In this document: positions 9,211 to 18,806 of the stretch, piece after piece
How positions within the stretch are numbered: position 1 is the stretch's first letter
How the letters are laid out: each line of letters begins with the position of its first letter
NCBI RefSeq assembly: GCF_900112225.1
Contig: NZ_FOLD01000010.1
Span: forward strand, 97,096 to 161,095
DNA length: 64,000 bases
From: Massilia yuzhufengensis
Lineage (GTDB): Bacteria > Pseudomonadota > Gammaproteobacteria > Burkholderiales > Burkholderiaceae_D
Direction: 5' to 3'
Program-made: the position numbers and the translations under genes
The notes under the pieces: generated by a model
The model's database searches: none
What the model was told of the DNA's origin: nothing
Seen by the model: the letters and a program-made list of their open reading frames with translations, nothing else

Positions 9211-10704
9211 TCAAACCCGCGTCGCCACCGCCTCCACCTGGTGCCGCTTTTCCACCGTCCGCACCACCAATCCGCGCAGGTCGTTCAACAGCGAAAACTC
9301 GGTTTGGCTCAGCACCACCTGCGGGAAGCTGTCGTCCCATTCGCCGTAAATGAATCCGGCGGGCTGGCCGTGGGCGCACAGGGGGATCACGACGAAGCTG
9401 CGCGCTTCGCTCAGGGTTTCCTTCCACCACAGCGGCAGCTTGGAGGCGAACTTCAGGTCGCGGGCGTTTTCGATGAAGATCACGCGGTCGCTGCCGAGCG
9501 ACGCGTGGAAGACGTTGGGCTCGTAGACGTCGTCGAACACCAGGTTGGGCAGCAGCTGCTTGCTGCCTTCGCCCAGGCCCAGGCGCGCGGCGTACTTGCC
9601 GTCGCGGCGGTTGCGCAGGAAGGCGAACGAGCGGGTGAAGGACAGGCCCTTGTGCATCGTCTCGAGGGCCATCGACATCATCTGGCCGGGCGAGGCGCTG
9701 GTGCCGGCGTCGCGCATGTCGGCCACGCCGCTCATCAGGACCTTGTTGCCGGCGGTGCGCTTGCGGCTGGCGGCGGCCTGCTGCTCGCGCTTCTCGGCCG
9801 GCTTGGCCAGCGGGGCGATCGACAGGTCGGCGGCGGCGGTTTCGCGGGCGCGGTCGATGGCTTTCAACAGGCCGCAAGCTTCGACGCCGAGCAGCGGCGC
9901 GAAGCTCTCGGCCAGTGCGGCGACGCGTTCCACGCCGGCTTCGTCGTCGTGCCACAGCGCTTCAGCAGCCTGGGTCGACATGGTGCCCAGGGCGGCCAGC
10001 CAATCGTCGTGGCCGAAGCCTTCGCCGCGCTCGCACGGCTCGACCCGGCGCATGCCGGCGATCAGGTTGCGTGGCAGGCCCCAGTGTTCGGCGGTGGCGC
10101 GGCCGACCGCTTCCAGCGACAGCCCGAGAAGCGCTTCGGCGCCGGCTTCCTCGCGGCCTTCGCCGCCGGCCTCGCGCAGCTGCAGCCAGCGCTCCGGCAT
10201 GTAGAAGGTGATCATCATGCGCCCCAGCGAATGCAGGATCGAGCACACCACGGCTTCTTCCGGGTCGCGCGAGACGGCGCTGGCGGCGACCTGCTGGGCT
10301 ACCATCCCGGCCAGCACGGCCTTTTCCATCTCGATGTGGGCGGTCTCGGTGTCGGGGGTGGACTTGGCCAGTTCCTCGATCAGCTTCAGGCCCAGGGCCA
10401 GGTGGCCGATGGCTTCGGTGCCGAGCACCAGCACCGCTTTCGACACCGTGTTGACGCGCTGGCCGAAGGCCGAGTACATGCCGCTGTTGGCCAGGCGCAG
10501 CACCTTCTGCGTCAGGACAGGATCGGACAGCACGGTCTGGGTCATCGAGAACTCGCGCTCGTCCTCGCCGCGCATCGAGGCCAGGATGGCGTTGATCGCC
10601 TTGGTGAAGCCCGGCATGTCGCCCTGCCTGCGGATGCGTTCCCACAGCAGGGAGAGGGTGGCTTCGGCCTTGGGCGAGCGCGCGTGGTCAGCGTGTGTTG
10701 TCAT
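9211..10704 (-). CDS. HDOD-domain signalling protein
   Basis: This 497-residue protein has an N-terminal HDOD domain (about 20-225), a catalytically silent relative of HD-GYP and HD hydrolases used in signalling scaffolds. VLSDPVLTQKVLRLANSG (59-76) and the buried helix VSKAVLVLGTEAIGHLAL are typical. A linker rich in Ala, Lys and Gln follows near 300-330. The C-terminal 150 residues look GAF-like (FIENARDL, FVVIPLCAHGQPAGFIYGEW). Its ATG overlaps the TGA of the PAS-GGDEF-EAL gene by four bases, so the two are translationally coupled and probably act in one c-di-GMP circuit. The input signal is unknown. Confidence 0.85.
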   Translation of the reverse strand: MTTHADHARSPKAEATLSLLWERIRRQGDMPGFTKAINAILASMRGEDEREFSMTQTVLSDPVLTQKVLRLANSGMYSAFGQRVNTVSKAVLVLGTEAIGHLALGLKLIEELAKSTPDTETAHIEMEKAVLAGMVAQQVAASAVSRDPEEAVVCSILHSLGRMMITFYMPERWLQLREAGGEGREEAGAEALLGLSLEAVGRATAEHWGLPRNLIAGMRRVEPCERGEGFGHDDWLAALGTMSTQAAEALWHDDEAGVERVAALAESFAPLLGVEACGLLKAIDRARETAAADLSIAPLAKPAEKREQQAAASRKRTAGNKVLMSGVADMRDAGTSASPGQMMSMALETMHKGLSFTRSFAFLRNRRDGKYAARLGLGEGSKQLLPNLVFDDVYEPNVFHASLGSDRVIFIENARDLKFASKLPLWWKETLSEARSFVVIPLCAHGQPAGFIYGEWDDSFPQVVLSQTEFSLLNDLRGLVVRTVEKRHQVEAVATRV

Positions 10705-12434
10705 GGTTTGCCCGTCCGGATGTCGGCCGGCAGTAATTCGGTGTAGAGGTTTTCTTTCAGGGCGGCCAGCGCGACATGTGCCGGCATCGGCTTGCCGGTC
10801 AGGTAGCCCTGCACGTAATGGCAGCCCAGCTGGTCGAGCCAGGCCAGCTGCGCTTCGGTCTCGACGCCTTCGGCCACCACCGACAGGTCGAGGTGTTTCG
10901 CGATATCGAGCACCGCGCTGCAGATCGCGGCGTCCTTGGCGGCATGCGGCAAGTCCTTCACGAAGGCGCGGTCGATCTTCAATACCGAGATCGGGAAGCG
11001 CTTCAGGTAGGCCAGGCTCGAATAGCCGGTGCCGAAGTCGTCGATCGCGATGCGCGCGCCGCGCTCGGCCATCTTGGCCAGCACCGCTTCGGCGTGCACC
11101 GGGTCGACCATCAGCGTGCCTTCGGTGATCTCGAGCACCAGGTTGCGGCCCGGGGTGCCCGACAGCGCCAGCGCGTCGTCCAGCACCGTCAGGAACTTGT
11201 CGCTCCTGAACTGGCGCGGGCTGATGTTGACCGAGATATACAGCTCGCGCCCGGCGACTTCCTCGAACTGGCGGATCTGCATGCAGGCCGCTTTCAGCGC
11301 CCAGGCGCCGAGCAGGTTGATCAGGCCATTGGTTTCGGCGATCGGGATGAAGCGGCTCGGCGGCACCATGCCCAGGGTCGGGTGCTTCCAGCGCATCAAG
11401 GTCTCGAAGCCTTCGATGATGCGGGTGCGGGCGTCGACGATCGGCTGGTAGTAGAGCTGGAACTCGCCCTCGCGCACCGCGTTGAACATTGCCGCTTCGA
11501 GCGAGATGTCGTGCTCCGGCGGGCCCTGGTCGCTCGGGCTGTAGGTGACCGAGCGCGCCTTGCCGGTTTCCTTGGCGCGCGACATGGCGGTGTCGGCCAG
11601 CGTCACCAGCCGCACCTCGTCCTCGGCGTGTTCCGGGTAGGTGGCCACGCCGATCGAGCCGGCCAGGTAGATGGTGTGGCCGTCGATCTCGAACGGCGAC
11701 TGCAGCGCGGCCATCAGGCGCCCGGTCACCAGCTTGATCTGCGCTTCGTTCGCCGACCCTGGCAGCACCGCGACGAATTCGTCGCCGCCGACCCGGGCCA
11801 GGGTGTCGCTGTCGCGCAGGGTGCGGCGCAGGCGCGCCGCGGCCATGCGCAGCACCGAGTCGCCGACCCCGTGGCCGAGGCCGTCGTTGACCTTCTTGAA
11901 GCCATCCAGGCCGATGGTGGCGACCGCGAACCCCTGGCCCGAGCGGCGCGCATTGGCGATCACCATGCGGATGCGGTCCGAGAGCAGCACCCGGTTGGGC
12001 AGCTCGGTGAGGGCGTCGTGGGTTGCCATGTGGCGCAGGCGTTCTTCGGTCGCGTGCTGGGTCGACATGTCGCGGCCGACCACCAGCAGCGGCGCATCGT
12101 CGCCGCTGGCGATCAGGGCGATCCGCAGCTCGAACCAGAGGTCGCGCTCGCCGCAGCGAAAGCGCGCTTCGACCACCACCGGCTCGCCGCTCGCGCCGGC
12201 GGTCACGAGGGCGTTGCGCAAGGCCGGCTGGTCGACGTCGTGCGCCATCGACACCAGCGGGCGGCCACCGATCTCGACTCCGGCCAGGGTCAGCGCGCGG
12301 CGGCTCGCGGCGCGCAGCTGGCCGCCGAGGGTGACGCGGAACACGGCGTCGCCGGCGGCTTCGAGCAGGCTGTCGAGCAGCGACGACGCCTGCTTGCGGG
12401 GCTCGAACTTGGCGGCGGTGGAACTGATGTGCAT
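10701..12434 (-). CDS. PAS-GGDEF-EAL c-di-GMP enzyme
   Basis: This protein of about 577 residues has a PAS domain (about 18-130), GGDEF (about 135-295) and EAL (about 310-560). The cyclase signature GGDEF at 216-220 is intact, with an inhibitory RxxD site (RDSD, 207-210) five residues before it. The EAL signature reads ETL at 344-346, a conservative variant that keeps the catalytic Glu; NISPRQF, LEITEGTLM, IDDFGTGYSSL and AEGVET are present. It could therefore make or degrade c-di-GMP; dominant activity needs assay. I prefer the ATG at 12434 (MHISST), with AGAAGG upstream, over 12491. It is first in a two-gene operon with the HDOD gene. Confidence 0.88.
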   Translation of the reverse strand: MHISSTAAKFEPRKQASSLLDSLLEAAGDAVFRVTLGGQLRAASRRALTLAGVEIGGRPLVSMAHDVDQPALRNALVTAGASGEPVVVEARFRCGERDLWFELRIALIASGDDAPLLVVGRDMSTQHATEERLRHMATHDALTELPNRVLLSDRIRMVIANARRSGQGFAVATIGLDGFKKVNDGLGHGVGDSVLRMAAARLRRTLRDSDTLARVGGDEFVAVLPGSANEAQIKLVTGRLMAALQSPFEIDGHTIYLAGSIGVATYPEHAEDEVRLVTLADTAMSRAKETGKARSVTYSPSDQGPPEHDISLEAAMFNAVREGEFQLYYQPIVDARTRIIEGFETLMRWKHPTLGMVPPSRFIPIAETNGLINLLGAWALKAACMQIRQFEEVAGRELYISVNISPRQFRSDKFLTVLDDALALSGTPGRNLVLEITEGTLMVDPVHAEAVLAKMAERGARIAIDDFGTGYSSLAYLKRFPISVLKIDRAFVKDLPHAAKDAAICSAVLDIAKHLDLSVVAEGVETEAQLAWLDQLGCHYVQGYLTGKPMPAHVALAALKENLYTELLPADIRTGKP

Positions 12435-12745
12435 GCTGGGATGTCTGCCTTCTTGTTGCTGGTGCGCGCCCCGGGGCGACGTGTAAACCATGCAAGTCTA
12501 CCAAACCAGTGGCGACTGTAGCATTGAAAGATTCCGAAAGGCATTAAATAACACAATGGCCCGCCTCGTTTCAGTCGCGCTTGCGCTGTCGCAGCAGCTT
12601 GCGTTTATGCGCCCTTTGCGTTAGCGTTTTGTTGCCAAGACAAGAATATGTACAGCTATCATTGTCGCCGATTCTTTCTACTTAGCAAATTATTGAGTGC
12701 AAAAATGATGCTATGTTGCAACATCAACCTGGAGAACCGCGCAGA

Positions 12746-14416
12746 ATGAACCGTTTCCAAACGCATGAAGTGCTCAACCAGGCGCAGCCCTTTGCCGACG
12801 TGAACCTGTTTCGCTGCGATCCTGCACTGGTGGAAGCGCTGGGGCGCGAGGGCGCGAGCTGGGCCGCGGAAGGGCTCGATGCACTGGGGGCGCAGCTCGG
12901 CCGCGCCGACGTGCTCGACCTGGCGCGCCAGGCCAATGCCAACGGGCCGCGCCTGGTCAGCCATGACCGGAGCGGCACGCGGGTCGACGAGGTGGAGTTT
13001 CATCCGGCCTGGCACCGCCTGATGGCGATGCTGGTCCAGGCCGGGGCCCATTCCGCGCCGTGGCGCGAGCCGCGTCCCGGCGCCCAGGTGGCGCGCGCTG
13101 CCCAGTACCTGCTGTTCGGCCAGGTCGAGAACGGCGTGCAGTGCCCGGTGACGATGACGTTCGCCGCGGTGCCGGCGCTGCGGCGCGCGCCCGCCTGGGC
13201 CGCCGAATGGCTGCCCAAGCTGCTGTCGAACGAGTACGACCCGCGTTCGCTGCCGGTGGCGCACAAGCGCGGCGCCCTGGTCGGCATGGGCATGACCGAA
13301 AAGCAGGGCGGCAGCGACGTGCGCGCCAACACCACGCGCGCCGCGCCGCTGGCGCCGGGCGAGGCCGCGGCCCGGTTTGGCGCGCACGGCGAGGGCGCCT
13401 GGGCCATCGTCGGCCATAAATGGTTCTTCTCGGTGCCGCAGTCGGATGCCCACCTGATCCTGGCGCAGGCTGAAGAAGGTCTCAGCTGCTTTTTCGTCCC
13501 GCGCTTCCTGCCGGACGGCAGCCGCAACGCGATCCGGGTGCAGCGCCTCAAGGACAAGCTGGGCAACCGCTCCAATGCCTCGTCCGAGGTCGAGTTCGAG
13601 GATGCGGTGGGCTGGATGGTCGGCGCGCCGGGACGCGGCATCCCGACCATCCTCGAGATGGGCGGCTACACCCGGCTCGACTGCGTGCTCGGCAGCGCCG
13701 GCATCATGCGCGCGGCCCTGTGCCATGCGCTGCACCACGCGCGCGGGCGCAGCGCCTTCGGCCGCCGCCTGAGCGAGCAGCCGCTGATGCAGAACGTGCT
13801 GGCCGACCTGGCGCTCGAATCCGAAGCCGCCACCGCCTTCGCATTGCGCCTGGCGCGCTGCTTCGACGAAGCGGCCGACCCGCGGCAGGCGCTGCTCGGG
13901 CGCATCCTGACCCCGGCCGGCAAGTACTGGATCTGCAAGCGCGGCCCGGCCTTCGGCGCCGAGGCGATGGAAGTCATGGGCGGCAACGGCTACGTCGAGG
14001 ACGGCCCGCTGGCGCGCCTGTACCGCGAATTCCCCGTCAATTCGATCTGGGAAGGCTCGGGCAATGTGATGTGCCTGGACCTGCTGCGCGCGCTTGGCAA
14101 GTCGCTGCCGGAGGCGCGCGCCGCGCTGGCCGCGGAGCTGATGCCGGCCGCCGCGCTCGACCCGCGCTTCGGCGCCTACGCTACCGGGCTGCTGGACGAG
14201 CTGCCGGCGCTGGCGGCGGACGAGGGCGGCGCACGCCGGCTGGCCGAGCGCCTGGTGCTGGCAGTGCAGGGCGCGCTGCTGCTGCGCCATGCGCCGGGCT
14301 ACGTGTCCGGCGCCTTCGTGGCCTCGCGCATCGCGGCAAGCCCGGGCGGGGCGTTCGGCAGCCTGCCGGCGCCCTGCGACTGCGCCGCGATCCTGGCGCG
14401 GGCCCTGGCAGCTTGA
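12746..14416 (+). CDS. aidB: AidB-like acyl-CoA dehydrogenase
   Basis: This 556-residue FAD protein of the acyl-CoA dehydrogenase superfamily is in the AidB subgroup. E. coli AidB is induced in the adaptive response to alkylation and binds DNA. The subgroup features are the N-terminal extension ([15 protein letters not shown]), [19 protein letters not shown] (about 175-193), [10 protein letters not shown] and [17 protein letters not shown], followed by the C-terminal helical part. Length (about 540-560) fits AidB rather than ordinary dehydrogenases (about 380). The ATG at 12746 has GGAG 12 bases upstream and matches the family start. No alkylation-repair gene is adjacent. Confidence 0.85.
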   Translation: MNRFQTHEVLNQAQPFADVNLFRCDPALVEALGREGASWAAEGLDALGAQLGRADVLDLARQANANGPRLVSHDRSGTRVDEVEFHPAWHRLMAMLVQAGAHSAPWREPRPGAQVARAAQYLLFGQVENGVQCPVTMTFAAVPALRRAPAWAAEWLPKLLSNEYDPRSLPVAHKRGALVGMGMTEKQGGSDVRANTTRAAPLAPGEAAARFGAHGEGAWAIVGHKWFFSVPQSDAHLILAQAEEGLSCFFVPRFLPDGSRNAIRVQRLKDKLGNRSNASSEVEFEDAVGWMVGAPGRGIPTILEMGGYTRLDCVLGSAGIMRAALCHALHHARGRSAFGRRLSEQPLMQNVLADLALESEAATAFALRLARCFDEAADPRQALLGRILTPAGKYWICKRGPAFGAEAMEVMGGNGYVEDGPLARLYREFPVNSIWEGSGNVMCLDLLRALGKSLPEARAALAAELMPAAALDPRFGAYATGLLDELPALAADEGGARRLAERLVLAVQGALLLRHAPGYVSGAFVASRIAASPGGAFGSLPAPCDCAAILARALAA

Positions 14417-14520
14417 GCAGGCCTGTATTGTCGACATGTGCAGAAAAAAAGGACAAACGGCCGCGCGGCTGGGATAATGCCGGTCTACCTGCTTCACACC
14501 CCATTGCCTTGACACCGACC

Positions 14521-15171
14521 ATGAACCAAGACCCGCGCTTCCCGAACCTGTTCATCCTGAACCATCCGCTGATCCAGCACAAGCTGTCGCACATGCGCGA
14601 GCATGACACCTCGACGCGCACTTTCCGCGAGCTGCTGCGCGAACTCACGCTGCTGATGGGCTATGAAATCACGCGCGACCTGCCACTGACCACCCGCACC
14701 GTGCAGACGCCCCTGGTGACCATCGAGGCGCCGGTCATCGCCGGCAAGAAGCTGGCGATCGTGCCGATCCTGCGCGCCGGCATCGGCATGAGCGACGGCC
14801 TGCTGGAGCTGGTGCCGTCGGCCCGTGTCGGCCACATCGGCGTGTTCCGCGACCCGGACACCCATGAGCCGGTCGAATACCTGGTGCGCCTGCCGGACAC
14901 CAACGAACGCACCTTCATCCTGTGCGACCCGATGATCGCCACCGGCAACTCGGCGGTGCACGCGGTCGACGTCCTGAAAAAGCGCGGCGTGCCGAGCGAG
15001 CACATCCTGTTCCTGGCGCTGGTGGCGGCGCCCGAGGGCATCGAGGTGTTCCAGGCATCGCATCCGGACGTCAAGGTGTATGTCGCATCGCTCGACTCGC
15101 ACCTGAACGAAGACGCCTACATCGTGCCGGGCCTGGGCGACGCCGGCGACCGCATCTTCGGCACCAAGTAA
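14521..15171 (+). CDS. upp: uracil phosphoribosyltransferase
   Basis: Uracil phosphoribosyltransferase (216 residues) salvages uracil with PRPP to UMP in the cytosol. The PRPP-binding loop appears as [20 protein letters not shown] near residues 136-155, the N-terminal [12 protein letters not shown] near 16-27 and the uracil-binding C-terminal region with [17 protein letters not shown]. Length is exactly that of the family. A uracil permease usually paired with upp is not visible. An HPt-domain gene begins nine bases after the stop, suggesting shared transcription. A hairpin-free run of 104 bases separates it from the AidB-like gene. Confidence 0.96.
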   Translation: MNQDPRFPNLFILNHPLIQHKLSHMREHDTSTRTFRELLRELTLLMGYEITRDLPLTTRTVQTPLVTIEAPVIAGKKLAIVPILRAGIGMSDGLLELVPSARVGHIGVFRDPDTHEPVEYLVRLPDTNERTFILCDPMIATGNSAVHAVDVLKKRGVPSEHILFLALVAAPEGIEVFQASHPDVKVYVASLDSHLNEDAYIVPGLGDAGDRIFGTK

Positions 15172-15180
15172 GGCTGCCGC

Positions 15181-15531
15181 ATGACACACGGTGCGGACCA
15201 GCACTTCTTCTCGCGCCTGGCGACGGCCAATGCCGGCTTCGCCGAGCGGCTGCCCGCGACGCTGGAGCGCATCAAGCAGCTCGGCGCGCAGCTCGATCCG
15301 CTTGCCCCCACCGAGACGGCCAATGAACTGGTGGCCATGCTGCACACCATGGCCGGCTCGGCCTTCACCTTCGGCTACCGGGGACTGGGCCACCATGCGC
15401 GCGCGCTCGAGCAGCGCATGCGGGTGCTGCTGACCTTCGACGCCGTCGCCGCCCGCGACTGGGCCGCCTGGCAGGGCGAACTGGGCGAGTTCGTCGAAGC
15501 CGGGCAGCGCGATCCACGCGGCTTATCCTGA
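15181..15531 (+). CDS. orphan HPt (histidine phosphotransfer) protein
   Basis: This 116-residue protein is a helical bundle with the HPt signature MLHTMAGSAFTFGYRGLGHHARALEQ spread over residues 53-78, His55 being the likely phosphoryl-accepting residue. Hpt proteins relay phosphate between hybrid kinases and receivers. Nothing else is in the chain. It starts nine bases after upp and probably shares its transcript, which is an odd functional pairing. The MHYT hybrid kinase at 26169 or the REC protein at 5405 are possible partners, but no direct link is visible. Confidence in the domain is moderate because the family is short and divergent. Confidence 0.7.
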   Translation: MTHGADQHFFSRLATANAGFAERLPATLERIKQLGAQLDPLAPTETANELVAMLHTMAGSAFTFGYRGLGHHARALEQRMRVLLTFDAVAARDWAAWQGELGEFVEAGQRDPRGLS

Positions 15532-15741
15532 ACCCGGCTTGTCGGTAATGCCGATTCGCAATAAATCAATGCAGAATCGTTTGATGCGGCGCAAATATGC
15601 GGCCACTCAATGACCTATATTGCCTCTACTACCGAACGCGAAACGCGTCCATGAAAGTTGAAGCAAGGAATGTTTGCTGACTATTTTGTGAATACATGGA
15701 TTTTTATTTCGCGAAGAGGATGTTTATCCGCTTTTATTCGG

Positions 15742-15858
15742 TATAATACGGGATCGTTGGGTTGTAGGTAGTAGTGCAGTTAGTCTGTCATTCCTTTCTT
15801 GCTTCTTCAAACGATCTTAAACGGGCGCAAGTCCACTTAACTGAAATAGGAAATTGTA
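15742..15858 (+). promoter_or_regulatory. cold-shock gene promoter -10 and leader
   Basis: A consensus TATAAT lies at 15742-15747. No good -35 hexamer is at the expected distance. If transcription starts near 15754, the cold-shock mRNA would have a leader of about 105 bases ending in AGGA (15847-15850) eight bases before the ATG. Long leaders are usual for CspA-type genes and often carry temperature-responsive structure. The 327-base gap 15532-15858 shows no gene. Confidence 0.5.
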
Positions 15859-16062
15859 ATGGCAACTGGCATCGTAAAATGGTTCAATGATTCGAAGGGT
15901 TTTGGCTTCATCACCCCTGACGAAGGCGGCGAAGATCTGTTCGCTCACTTCTCGGCGATCCAAAGCAACGGCTTCAAATCGCTGCAAGAGAACCAGCGCG
16001 TTTCGTTCGACGTGACCACCGGCCCTAAGGGCAAGCAGGCCGCGAACATCCAGCCGCTGTAA
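15859..16062 (+). CDS. cspA: CspA-family cold-shock protein
   Basis: This is a 67-residue cold-shock domain protein, a single-stranded nucleic-acid chaperone. The RNP1-like motif KGFGFI is at residues 13-18 and the RNP2-like DLFAHF at 26-31; these carry the aromatic residues that stack on bases. Length is standard. It has its own promoter-like TATAAT upstream and a strong intrinsic terminator directly downstream, so it is monocistronic. Whether it is cold-induced or constitutive cannot be decided from sequence; bacteria usually have several paralogues, so the cspA symbol marks the family rather than a specific ortholog. Confidence 0.95.
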   Translation: MATGIVKWFNDSKGFGFITPDEGGEDLFAHFSAIQSNGFKSLQENQRVSFDVTTGPKGKQAANIQPL

Positions 16063-16083
16063 TCGCTCTCCAGCGATGGCAAG

Positions 16084-16112
16084 AATCCCCGGTTTAGCCG
16101 GGGATTTTTTTT
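16084..16112 (+). terminator. intrinsic terminator of the cold-shock gene
   Basis: A 9-bp stem (AATCCCCGG/CCGGGGATT) with a TTTAG loop is followed by eight T residues. It lies 21 bases after the cold-shock stop and before the end of the convergent LysR gene. Confidence 0.92.
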
Positions 16113-16130
16113 GCCCGTCGTCGGCAAACC

Positions 16131-17027
16131 CTACCAGTATTCGGGCTGCGCGTAGCTGCGCCGCAGGAAGTCGACGAAGGCGCGGATGCGCAGGGGCAGG
16201 TGCTGGCGCTGCGCGAACACCGCATGGATATCGTTCCCCGGGGCCGCGAATTCGTCGAGCACCGTGCACAGCTCGCCCGCGGCGATCTGGGCGCCCACCT
16301 CCCACATCGAGCGCCATGCCAGCCCCTTGCCGGCCAGCGCCCACGCGTGCAGCACGGCGCCATCGTTGCACTCCATGTTGCCGCCCACCTTCAGCGTGAC
16401 CGGCTTGCCGCCGTCGAGGAAGGTCCAGCCGCGCTGGCTTCCTTCGCTGCTGATCGCCAGGCAGTTGTGCTTGCCCAGGTCGGACAGGGTCTGCGGGCGG
16501 CCATGGCGCTTCAGGTAGGCGGGCGAGCCCACCACGACCCGGTGGTTGTCGGCCAGCTTGGTGCCGACCAGGTTCGAATCAGTCAGGCTGGCGATGCGGA
16601 TCGCCACATCGACGCCTTCGCCGACGACATCGACCAGCCGGTCGGTGAGGTTCAGGTTGACCGTCACTTCGCGGTGCTCGGCCAGGAACGAGGGCAGCAG
16701 GGGCGCGATGTGCTGGCGCCCGAAACCGGCCGGGGCCGACACGAACAGGTGCCCGGTGGCGCGCGCGCTGCGCTCGGCGGCGGCGGCCTCGGCTTCGTCG
16801 AGTTCGGCCAGGATGCGCTGGCAGTGCTCGAGGAAGGCCGCGCCCTCGTCGGTCAGCACCAGGCGGCGCGTGGTCCGCTGCAGCAGCTTGACGCCCAGCC
16901 GCGCTTCAAGCGCGTCCAGCCGGCGCCCGATCATGGCCGGGGCGATGCCCTCGGCCCGCGCCGCCGCCGACAGGCTGCCGCGCGCCACCACTTCCACGAA
17001 GGTCTCGATCTGCCTGAACTTGTCCAA
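16131..17027 (-). CDS. LysR-type transcriptional regulator
   Basis: This LysR regulator (298 residues) has an N-terminal winged helix (MDKFRQIETFVEVVARGSLSAA pattern over residues 1-22, then AEGIAPAMIGRRLDALEARLG) and a C-terminal effector domain of periplasmic-binding fold. I placed the start on a TTG at 17027: GGAG lies five bases upstream and the residues that follow match the common LysR start, while no ATG fits. It is divergent from malate synthase with 153 bases between, so it may regulate aceB and itself; this is inference only. The effector is unknown. It belongs to the subgroup with the CrgA/DhcR-like short effector domain. Confidence 0.87.
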   Translation of the reverse strand: MDKFRQIETFVEVVARGSLSAAARAEGIAPAMIGRRLDALEARLGVKLLQRTTRRLVLTDEGAAFLEHCQRILAELDEAEAAAAERSARATGHLFVSAPAGFGRQHIAPLLPSFLAEHREVTVNLNLTDRLVDVVGEGVDVAIRIASLTDSNLVGTKLADNHRVVVGSPAYLKRHGRPQTLSDLGKHNCLAISSEGSQRGWTFLDGGKPVTLKVGGNMECNDGAVLHAWALAGKGLAWRSMWEVGAQIAAGELCTVLDEFAAPGNDIHAVFAQRQHLPLRIRAFVDFLRRSYAQPEYW

Positions 17028-17180
17028 ATTCTCTCCATTTGATACAAAAACGCACAGATGTAGTGAGTAAATGTATCGTTTAGCTATGTGGAAGTGAATA
17101 TACTTGATGCTATGACAAACGCCAAGGCGCGCGCACCCGGCCTGGCCTGCACCGGTTTTCACCTTACAGGAGTACCTGCA

Positions 17181-18770
17181 ATGACTATCGCCACCCCCGC
17201 CGGCATGGAAATCACGGCCGCGATCCAACCCGGCTTCGAACAGATCCTGGTGCCTGAAGCGCTCGAACTGGTCGCCAGGCTCACCCGCGCCTTCGAGCCG
17301 CGCCGCCAGCAACTGCTGGCCGCCCGCGCCGAGCGCGCGCGCCGCCTCGATGCCGGCGAGCGCCCCGACTTCCTGCCCGACACGGCGCATATCCGCGACG
17401 GCGACTGGAAGATCGCACCGATCCCGAAGGCGCTGGAATGCCGCCGCGTGGAGATCACCGGCCCGGTCGAGCGCAAGATGGTCATCAACGCGCTGAACTC
17501 CGGCGCCGACAGCTACATGACCGACTTCGAAGATTCGAACACGCCGAACTGGGACAACCAGATCACCGGCCAGCTCAATATGCGCGACGCGGTGCGCCAC
17601 ACCATCGCACTGGAACAGAACGGCAAATCCTACAAGCTCAACGACAAGGTAGCCACCCTGGTCGTGCGTCCGCGCGGCTGGCACCTGGACGAGAAGCACG
17701 TGCTGGTGGATGGCAAGCGCGTCTCCGGCGGCATCTTCGATTTCGCGCTGTTCATGTTCCACAATGCGAAGGAACAGCTGGCGCGCGGCGCCGGCCCGTA
17801 CTTCTACCTGCCGAAGATGGAATCGCACCTCGAGGCGCGCCTGTGGAACGATATCTTCGTGATGACGCAAAACGAGCTGGGCCTGCCGCAAGGGACCATC
17901 AAGGCGACCGTGCTGATCGAGACCATCCTGGCCGCTTTCGAGATGGACGAGATCCTGTATGAACTGCGCGAGCACAGCGCCGGCCTGAACGCGGGCCGCT
18001 GGGACTACATCTTCTCGTGCATCAAGAAGTTCAAGCTGGACAAGGACTTCTGCCTGGCCGACCGTGCCAAGGTGACGATGACGGCGCCCTTCATGCGCGC
18101 CTACGCGCTGCTGCTGCTGAAAACCTGCCACAAGCGCGGCGCCCCTGCCATCGGCGGCATGGCGGCACTGATCCCGATCAAGAACGATCCGGAGAAAAAT
18201 GACATCGCGATGGGCGGCGTGCGCAACGACAAGGCGCGCGATGCGCTTGATGGCTACGACGGCGGCTGGGTGGCGCACCCGGGTCTGGTGAAACTGGCCA
18301 TGACGGAGTTCACCAGGGTGCTGGGCGACAAACCCAACCAGATCGACAAGCAGCGTCCCGACATCGACGTCAGCGCCGCGGAGCTGCTCGACTTCAAGCC
18401 GGAAGCGCCGATCACGGAAGCGGGCCTGCGCTACAACATCAATGTCGGCATCCACTACCTGGGCGCCTGGCTCGCGGGCAATGGCTGCGTGCCAATTCAT
18501 AACCTGATGGAAGATGCGGCGACCGCCGAGATCAGCCGCTCGCAGGTGTGGCAGTGGATCCGCTCGACCAAGGGCGTGCTGGAAGACGGGCGCAAGGTCA
18601 CCGCCGAGATGGTGCGAGAAATGATCCCGCAAGAACTGGAAAAAGTGAAAGGCGATGCGCCGAACGGCGATAACCCGAGCTATGTGCGTGCGGCCGAGAT
18701 CTTCGAGCAGATGTCGACCTCGGAATCGTTTGCCGAATTCCTCACGCTGCCGCTGTACGAAGAAATCTGA
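17181..18770 (+). CDS. aceB: malate synthase A
   Basis: Malate synthase A (529 residues) condenses glyoxylate and acetyl-CoA in the glyoxylate cycle. [14 protein letters not shown] (about 115-128), [13 protein letters not shown] (about 163-175), [17 protein letters not shown] (about 210-226), the [18 protein letters not shown] segment and SCIKKF mark the barrel active site, with the catalytic Arg and Asp/Glu in these motifs. I chose the ATG at 17181 with AGGAG nine bases upstream; an in-frame ATG at 17088 adds an unrelated leader. Isocitrate lyase is not within the window. The divergent LysR gene is a candidate regulator. Confidence 0.96.
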   Translation: MTIATPAGMEITAAIQPGFEQILVPEALELVARLTRAFEPRRQQLLAARAERARRLDAGERPDFLPDTAHIRDGDWKIAPIPKALECRRVEITGPVERKMVINALNSGADSYMTDFEDSNTPNWDNQITGQLNMRDAVRHTIALEQNGKSYKLNDKVATLVVRPRGWHLDEKHVLVDGKRVSGGIFDFALFMFHNAKEQLARGAGPYFYLPKMESHLEARLWNDIFVMTQNELGLPQGTIKATVLIETILAAFEMDEILYELREHSAGLNAGRWDYIFSCIKKFKLDKDFCLADRAKVTMTAPFMRAYALLLLKTCHKRGAPAIGGMAALIPIKNDPEKNDIAMGGVRNDKARDALDGYDGGWVAHPGLVKLAMTEFTRVLGDKPNQIDKQRPDIDVSAAELLDFKPEAPITEAGLRYNINVGIHYLGAWLAGNGCVPIHNLMEDAATAEISRSQVWQWIRSTKGVLEDGRKVTAEMVREMIPQELEKVKGDAPNGDNPSYVRAAEIFEQMSTSESFAEFLTLPLYEEI

Positions 18771-18777
18771 CGTCGAT

Positions 18778-18804
18778 GGCGGCGGCGCGTGCTGCGCCGC
18801 CGCC
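18778..18804. terminator. bidirectional terminator hairpin, aceB / gloB
   Basis: A perfect 11-bp GC stem (GGCGGCGGCGC and its complement) with a GTGCT loop sits between two convergent genes. There is no T run on either side, so Rho-independent termination would be weak; it may block readthrough in both directions. Confidence 0.55.
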
Positions 18805-18806
18805 TG

